Positions 6,983 to 11,680 of a stretch of 11,680 bases of DNA are shown here, one piece after another. This DNA comes from JBHHZI01 sp046757965 (GTDB lineage: Bacteria > Acidobacteriota > Polarisedimenticolia > SMYD01). A program made the translations under genes and the position numbers. Position 1 is the stretch's first letter; each line of letters begins with the position of its first letter. The DNA is taken from assembly GCA_046757965.1 (NCBI GenBank), contig JBHHZI010000104.1, positions 1-11,680 of the forward strand, in the 5' to 3' direction. Under the pieces are notes generated by a model. It ran no database searches. It was not told where the DNA came from and saw nothing but the letters and a program-made list of their open reading frames with translations.

Positions 6983-7075
6983 CTCGAACTCTCCGGTCTC
7001 GCACCTCCCGGTCTGTTCGGGCGTCACGGCGCTCTTGTCTCGACGGCGGCCTCGTGCGGGAGGAAGAAACCGGGG
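6983..7075 (+). other. Gap between the ribosomal operon and the TPR/regulator genes
   Basis: The gap has no U-tract hairpin; only a 4-bp stem (CCCG/CGGG, 7007-7021) is visible, too weak to call a terminator. CCGGTCT occurs twice (6993-6999 and 7008-7014). No clear -35/-10 or -24/-12 promoter was found. GGGAGGAAG at 7058-7066 is a good Shine-Dalgarno for the ATG at 7076. Whether transcription reads through from rplS cannot be decided from the sequence. Confidence 0.5.
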
Positions 7076-9544
7076 ATGGCGATCAATCGGATCAAGATCA
7101 GCCGTGCGGCCGAGAAGCTCGTCCGCCAGGGACGCGTCGACGCGGCCATCACCGAGTACAAGCGGCTGCTCGACGACAGTCCTGAAGATCTGGCCACGCT
7201 GAACAAGGTCGGCGACCTGTATCGCCAGTCCGGGCAGATCCACCGGGCTCTCCCCTGTTTCCAGAAGATCGCCGAGCACTATCGCGATCGCGGATTCGCC
7301 CAGAAGGCGATCGCGATGTTCAAGAAGATCGCCAAGCTCGATCCGGACAATCTTGATGTTCTCGAGCAACTGGTCGCTCTCTACACGGAGCAGGGGCTCG
7401 TTCGCGAGGCGCTGAGGAACCTGCGTCACGCCGCCCGCATCGCCGGCGAGAACGAGGAGCCCGAGCGCGCCCTCGAGTTCGAGTACCGGGCCCTGGAACT
7501 CAGCCCCGACGATTGTGACGGTCAACGTTCTCTGGCGCAGCGCCTGCGCGACGCCGGGGAAACCGAACGCAGCATCGCCGGCTTCCTGCGGGCGGCTGAT
7601 GGCTACGCCGCGGCCGAGAAGGTGGACACCGCCGTCGAGTGCTGCCACGAGGCGCTGGCGGTTGCCCCGCTCGATCCGACTCCCGCCGAGTGCCTGTGCC
7701 GTCTCCTGCTGGACCGCGACCAGAGCGAACGAGCCGTCAAGGAGGTGGAGGCGCTTCTCGAAGCAGACCCCAACACACCGCACCTGCTCGTCCTGCTGGG
7801 TGAGGCCCTGCTGCGCTGTGGCGAGGTCGATCGCGCCGAGGAGGCCATCGAGCGCGTCAGCGGCACGGCAGCCGCCGAGGGAAACATCGATTTCCAGCTC
7901 GCCCGGGCCAGCATTCACGTCGCGCGGCGGGAGATGGAGCCGGCGCTCGAGGCCTTCAACAGGGTCATTCCGCTGCTGATCGAGAGCTCGCGCTTCGAAT
8001 GCGCGGCCCGGCTGCTCACCGATGCGCTGGACGTGGAGCCGGGCAACGGCGCGGTGCTGCGATTGCTGCTGTCGGTGTCACGTGCCGCACCGTCCGACCG
8101 TCCACTGGACAGGGCATGGAAGACCTTGCGGCGGGATCTTCCGGGCACCGACATGGAAGATCAGCTCCGGAGTGTGCCGGGTACCGCCGGCAAGGAACAC
8201 CGCGCGTCCATCGAGGATGAGACCGGGAATGGGCCGGCCTCGCCGGCCGGGAGCCCTGCCGCGAATGTCCCGGTGACTCGCCCGGCAGTCGACCCGCCGG
8301 CCCCGGTGATGGAGAATCCCGAGGCGGATGATGAGGATGTCGATGAGGGGTTCATCAGCGAGCACATGACCGAGGCGGATGTGTTCGTCAAGTACCGGCT
8401 CCTGCCGAAGGCCGTGGCGCACCTGAAGCGCATCATCGAGCGGTATCCGTCGACGGTGGTGGCTCACCAGCGTCTCATGGCACTCTACGCCGAGCTGGGC
8501 GAGCCGCAGGAGGCAAGCTATCACGCCGCCGCGCTGGCCCGGGTTCATCAGCGCCGCGGGAATCTGGATGAGGCGCGGGCCGTCCTGCGCACCGCGGGTC
8601 GCAAAGATCCCCGGAACGAGAGCCTGAAGCAGATGCGCGTGGCGCTCACCAAGGGCCAGGCGCTGCCCGCCTACGTGCCCGGGACCCGCGCCACACCGGC
8701 GCCGCCCGCGCCGCCGTCAGCGGGAGAGCTGCCGGCCGCCGATCGAACAGAGGAGACGGGCGAGCCGGCGGAGCCGGTCTTGGCCGCCGTCACCGACGAG
8801 GAGGTGGTCGATCTTCTGGCCGGGGATCTCCCGGCGGCGACCGACACCGTTCCGGCGGGGGCGGCGACGGTCTCGGTGAATCTGCCGTCCGGTGAGGACA
8901 CCGCGGCCGGCATGGCCCGGCCGGCGGGGGCCGACAGCGTGGCGACGGAGGCGCCAGCGGCGGACCCGCCGGCCGAGGCGGACAGCGGTGGGTTCTTCGA
9001 TCTCGCCGGCGCCATCGAGGAGGATCTGGCCCGGGACGAGTTGGAGGCAAGCCTGACCTCGGGGTCCGTCGATGACACCCACCGGGACGAGAGTCCGGCA
9101 CAGGGCATCCAGCGAGCCATCCAGGCGCAGGTCGGCGATGAAGATCACCAGACGCACTATCAGCTCGGTATCGCCTTCAAGGAGATGGGCATGCTGGACG
9201 AGGCCATCGGCGAGTTCCAGCAGGCGGCCCGGGATCCGGACAACTTCGCCGCCTGCTGCAGCATGCTGGGACTGTGCTTCCGCGACAAGGGCATGCCGAA
9301 GATCGCCGAGAGCTGGTACCGCCGGGGTCTGGACAGCGTGGGTGCCGATACCGGAGGGGAACAGAGACTGGGTCTGATCTATGACCTGGCCGAGCTCAGC
9401 CTCTCCACAGGCGATCTCGAGCGGGCCGAGGAGGGATACACCGAGGTCTATGCCAGCAACGCCAACTACCGGGAGGTCGCCAGCCGGCTGCGCGAGGTCC
9501 AGGCGCAGGCGACGGGATCCTCCGCGGAGAGACCGTCACCATGA
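7076..9544 (+). CDS. Large tetratricopeptide-repeat protein with disordered linkers
   Basis: The function is unknown; it is probably a cytoplasmic scaffold, since there is no signal peptide or membrane segment. The N-terminal part (about 6-355) is a run of TPR-like helix pairs with typical A/L-G-A-P spacing, for example AITEYKRLLDDSPEDLATLN, AIAMFKKIAKLDPDN and ALEFEYRALELSPDD. A charged Pro/Gly-rich linker (about 361-427) follows, then a second TPR unit (about 428-520, ADVFVKYRLLPKAVAHLKRI). Next comes a long Ala/Pro/Glu linker (about 526-637), the short motif FFDLAGAIEEDL (640-651), and a C-terminal TPR unit (about 690-810, HYQLGIAFKEMGMLDEAIGE). I associate this layout with acidobacterial and myxobacterial TPR proteins, from memory only. 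ATG 7076 has a good Shine-Dalgarno, GGGAGGAAG at 7058-7066. The stop overlaps the regulator's start (ATGA 9541-9544), implying a shared transcript and possibly a shared process. Confidence 0.88.
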   Translation: MAINRIKISRAAEKLVRQGRVDAAITEYKRLLDDSPEDLATLNKVGDLYRQSGQIHRALPCFQKIAEHYRDRGFAQKAIAMFKKIAKLDPDNLDVLEQLVALYTEQGLVREALRNLRHAARIAGENEEPERALEFEYRALELSPDDCDGQRSLAQRLRDAGETERSIAGFLRAADGYAAAEKVDTAVECCHEALAVAPLDPTPAECLCRLLLDRDQSERAVKEVEALLEADPNTPHLLVLLGEALLRCGEVDRAEEAIERVSGTAAAEGNIDFQLARASIHVARREMEPALEAFNRVIPLLIESSRFECAARLLTDALDVEPGNGAVLRLLLSVSRAAPSDRPLDRAWKTLRRDLPGTDMEDQLRSVPGTAGKEHRASIEDETGNGPASPAGSPAANVPVTRPAVDPPAPVMENPEADDEDVDEGFISEHMTEADVFVKYRLLPKAVAHLKRIIERYPSTVVAHQRLMALYAELGEPQEASYHAAALARVHQRRGNLDEARAVLRTAGRKDPRNESLKQMRVALTKGQALPAYVPGTRATPAPPAPPSAGELPAADRTEETGEPAEPVLAAVTDEEVVDLLAGDLPAATDTVPAGAATVSVNLPSGEDTAAGMARPAGADSVATEAPAADPPAEADSGGFFDLAGAIEEDLARDELEASLTSGSVDDTHRDESPAQGIQRAIQAQVGDEDHQTHYQLGIAFKEMGMLDEAIGEFQQAARDPDNFAACCSMLGLCFRDKGMPKIAESWYRRGLDSVGADTGGEQRLGLIYDLAELSLSTGDLERAEEGYTEVYASNANYREVASRLREVQAQATGSSAERPSP

Positions 9545-10953
9545 CCACCGGTCATATCCTCGCCGTCGACGATGAGCCCGGAGTCCGGGATCTCTGTCAG
9601 GATGTGCTGGAGGCCGATGGCTTCGCCGTCGACGTCGTCGCCGATCCGTCAGCCGCCCTGGACCGGCTCCGGCGACACCATTACGACCTTGTCCTGGCCG
9701 ACCTCAGCATGCCGTCCCAGTCGGGCATCGATCTTCTGCGAGGCGCCCGGCACCTCGCGCCCGACGTGCCGTTCGTCATCCTGACCGGTCATCCCTCCAT
9801 CGAGGGGGCGGTGGAGGCCGTCCGGGCGGGCGCGGCGGACTTCCTGGCCAAGCCGATCGATTCGACCCGGCTGACCGCGGTGATTCACGACGTTCTCTTC
9901 AGGACCGGCAGCCGCGCGGGGCATGCGCCGGATGATTCGCTGTCCGCTGCATCGTCACGTCTCCTCGGACACAGTCCCGCCATGGAGGATCTGCGTCGAC
10001 TGATCGACCGGGCCGCGCCGACCGAGTCGAATGTCCTGATCCAGGGCGAGACCGGCACGGGCAAGGAACGGGTTGCCCTCGCCCTGCACCGTCGGTCGCG
10101 CCGGCACGCTCGACCGTTCGTGACCGCCGAGTGCGCGGCGGTGTCCGACGAGCTCCTCGAGGTGGAACTGTTCGGTCGCGGCACGGGCCGGTCCCCGCTC
10201 CACACAGACCGGGAAGCCGGCCTGCTGGTGCGCGCCGACGGGGGCACCCTTTTCCTGGACGAGATCGGCGAGATGTCCCACCGGGTGCAGGCGAAGCTGC
10301 TACGTGTCATCGAGGGAGGATCTCTTCCTGTGCCGGGAGGAGGCCGGCCGGTGCCGGTCGATCTGAGAGTGGTTGCGGCCACTCCCGTGGACCTGCGTGC
10401 GCGTGTGAGTACCGGAGCCTTCAGGGAGGATCTCTTCTTTCGCCTCAATGTCATCCCGGTGGAGGTTCCGCCCCTGCGTGCCCGGCGCCGTGATATTCCA
10501 GTCCTCGTCGATGCGTTCATCGAGGAGGTGGCCGCGTGCCGCCCCGATCCACCGCGATGCATCACCGCGGAGGTGATGGACCTGCTGATGCGGTATCCGT
10601 GGCCGGGAAATGTCCGCGAGCTTCGCAATGTGGTCGAGCGCATGGTGTCCCTGGCGGTCGGTCCGGACATCGGTGTCGCGGACGTGCCGGACGAGATCAT
10701 CAGCGGCGATGGCGATGTCGCCGAGCCCGGGATGGGGGGCGAGGCACCGATGGAGTTTCGCCGGGCCAAGCGGCAGATGGTCGACCGGTTCGAGCGGAGA
10801 TATCTCCACCGCTTGCTGTCGGCCCACGGCGGCAACGTGACCCGCGCGGCTCGTAGTTCCGGGATGAAACGCTCCGCCTATCAGCGCCTCATGCGCAAGC
10901 ACGGCCTCACGTCCCGGGCCTATCGCCGGCCGGCCGGCCGGGTGACGCCGTGA
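9541..10953 (+). CDS. NtrC-family response regulator lacking the GAFTGA motif
   Basis: The three-domain layout is receiver, AAA+ and Fis-type HTH. The receiver (1-120) keeps the acidic pair Asp10/Asp11, the phosphoacceptor Asp54 (LADLSMP), Thr82 and Lys104 (AKP). The AAA+ domain (about 142-375) has Walker A GETGTGKE (169-176), Walker B GGTLFLDE (234-241), FREDLFFRLNVIPVEVPPLR with its arginine fingers, and sensor II WPGNVREL (354-361). After ELFG, where NtrC proteins have GAFTGA, this one has GRSPLH (216-221), so contact with sigma54 is doubtful. The HTH (about 408-457) reads GGNVTRAARSSGMKRSAYQRL. Length (470) is normal and no frameshift is apparent. ATG 9541 follows GGAGAG (9526-9531). No histidine kinase gene is in view, so the signal is unknown. 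It may act as a sigma70-type activator or repressor, but that is inference. Confidence 0.93.
   Translation: MTTGHILAVDDEPGVRDLCQDVLEADGFAVDVVADPSAALDRLRRHHYDLVLADLSMPSQSGIDLLRGARHLAPDVPFVILTGHPSIEGAVEAVRAGAADFLAKPIDSTRLTAVIHDVLFRTGSRAGHAPDDSLSAASSRLLGHSPAMEDLRRLIDRAAPTESNVLIQGETGTGKERVALALHRRSRRHARPFVTAECAAVSDELLEVELFGRGTGRSPLHTDREAGLLVRADGGTLFLDEIGEMSHRVQAKLLRVIEGGSLPVPGGGRPVPVDLRVVAATPVDLRARVSTGAFREDLFFRLNVIPVEVPPLRARRRDIPVLVDAFIEEVAACRPDPPRCITAEVMDLLMRYPWPGNVRELRNVVERMVSLAVGPDIGVADVPDEIISGDGDVAEPGMGGEAPMEFRRAKRQMVDRFERRYLHRLLSAHGGNVTRAARSSGMKRSAYQRLMRKHGLTSRAYRRPAGRVTP
10926..10941. repeat. Four tandem CCGG units, also a perfect palindrome
   Basis: Sixteen bases made of CCGG four times lie at the 3' end of the regulator gene (coding RRPAGR), nine bases before the GTG of the next gene. 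They overlap part of its likely Shine-Dalgarno (GGGTGA, 10940-10945). In RNA the repeat could self-pair and hide that site; in a GC-rich genome it may simply be codon use. Confidence 0.6.
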
Positions 10954-11680
10954 GAGAAGAAGTCGGACGCGCCGGCCTGTGCGATGCCGACTCCCCATCG
11001 TCGTCCGGGACCCAATCCCGGGCACTGGATCTCGCCCGGCGCGGTCACGCGGCGGCGCTCTCGGGTGACGACCGGCAAGCGCTGCAGTTCCTCAAGGCGG
11101 CCGTGGATCTCGACCCCGACCTGTCCGGCGCCTGGAACAACCTCGGCGTGGTCTACGGCGCCAATGGCGCCGCGGATCTCGCCCTGCATTGCTTCCGGCA
11201 GGCGGTGCGCGATGGCGGCGGCGCGGGAGTGACGTGGGTCAACCTGGCACGGTGCCTGGATCACCGGGGGGATCACCGGCGAGCCGAACGCGCCTACCGG
11301 GAGGCGCTTGCCGTCGAACCGGACTGCGCGGCGGCCTGGGGGGGGCTGGCGAGGGCGTGCGAGGACCGCGGCGACATGGTCGATGCCGTTCTGCACTGGC
11401 GTCGCGCCGGCCATCCCGAGATCGACCGCCACCGGGCGTGGCTGCGGGTCGCCCACCGTCTTCTGGATCGCTCGGATGCGTCCGGTGCGGTGGCCGCCGC
11501 GCGCCGCGCGCTGCTGGACCGGGCGGATGCCGAGACCTGGGCGCTTCTCGGCTACGCCCAGTTCGTGGCGGATGACCCGGCGGCCTCGGCGACGGCCTAT
11601 CTGCGCGCCGTCGCCCTGGAACCGTCACGGCCGGGGCTGAGGGGCAACGTGGGATGTGCGTTGCTTGCTGCCCGCCGGAT
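10950..11680 (+). CDS. TPR protein, 5' part (3' end outside window)
   Basis: This frame stays open from GTG 10950 to the window edge (243 codons). It reads as a TPR protein; its specific function is unknown. Recognisable repeat pieces are QALQFLKAAVDLDPDLSGAW (about 43-62), NNLGVVYGANGAADLALHCF (63-82), NLARCLDHRGDHRRAERAYR (98-117) and EALAVEPDCAAAWGGLARAC (118-137). Two further units run to about 225, ending AYLRAVALEP. There is no signal peptide or membrane segment; the first 22 residues are a non-repeat leader. GTG 10950 overlaps the regulator stop (GTGA 10950-10953), with GGGTGA at 10940-10945 as a close Shine-Dalgarno. Other in-frame starts exist further in, so the exact N-terminus is less sure. 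Its coupling to the regulator, and the TPR gene on the regulator's other side, suggest a common role. Confidence 0.85.
   Translation, partial: MREEVGRAGLCDADSPSSSGTQSRALDLARRGHAAALSGDDRQALQFLKAAVDLDPDLSGAWNNLGVVYGANGAADLALHCFRQAVRDGGGAGVTWVNLARCLDHRGDHRRAERAYREALAVEPDCAAAWGGLARACEDRGDMVDAVLHWRRAGHPEIDRHRAWLRVAHRLLDRSDASGAVAAARRALLDRADAETWALLGYAQFVADDPAASATAYLRAVALEPSRPGLRGNVGCALLAARR

Noticed and set aside
6983..7021. Intrinsic terminator after rplS
   Set aside because: Only a 4-bp stem without a following T run; too weak to support.
6809..7918. - strand open frame (369 codons) opposite the end of rplS and the start of the TPR gene
   Set aside because: It spans two unrelated sense genes and the gap between them, and shows no family features.

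Overview
The window is a strongly GC-rich, almost fully coding stretch of bacterial chromosome. All ten recognisable genes lie on the + strand, with overlaps or very short gaps. Nothing points to a plasmid, phage, IS element, CRISPR array or tRNA, and no gap exceeds about 100 bases. The long TPR protein, with its Pro/Ala-rich linkers and short FFDLAG-type motif, resembles proteins I associate with Acidobacteriota and, less so, Myxococcota. An acidobacterium-like Gram-negative is therefore my best guess, but the assignment is tentative.

Region 1 (1-3598) holds the 3' end of ftsY (SRP receptor GTPase), then ribD, ribE and ribBA. The three rib genes encode the enzymes that take GTP and ribulose 5-phosphate towards riboflavin, except lumazine synthase (ribH), which is not here. 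ftsY-ribD-ribE-ribBA are so tightly packed (9-base gap, 23-base overlap, 1-base gap) that they look like one transcript.

Region 2 (3599-6982) starts with a short AT-rich gap holding a near-consensus sigma70 promoter. Then come ffh, rpsP, rimM, trmD and rplS, the widespread SRP/ribosome-maturation operon. The last three genes are joined by 4-base stop/start overlaps. FtsY and Ffh, receptor and particle GTPases of the same targeting pathway, thus lie about 3.1 kb apart with the riboflavin genes between them.

Region 3 (6983-11680) is the less ordinary part. It has an 822-residue TPR protein, an NtrC-type response regulator, and the start of a second TPR protein that runs off the window, all coupled by 4-base overlaps. 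The regulator keeps its phosphoacceptor Asp, Walker motifs, arginine-finger segment and Fis-type HTH. The GAFTGA loop, which contacts sigma54, is replaced without any gap by GRSPLH. It probably does not work as a normal sigma54 activator. This TPR/regulator/TPR unit is the best candidate for an undescribed system, but its function cannot be read from the sequence alone.
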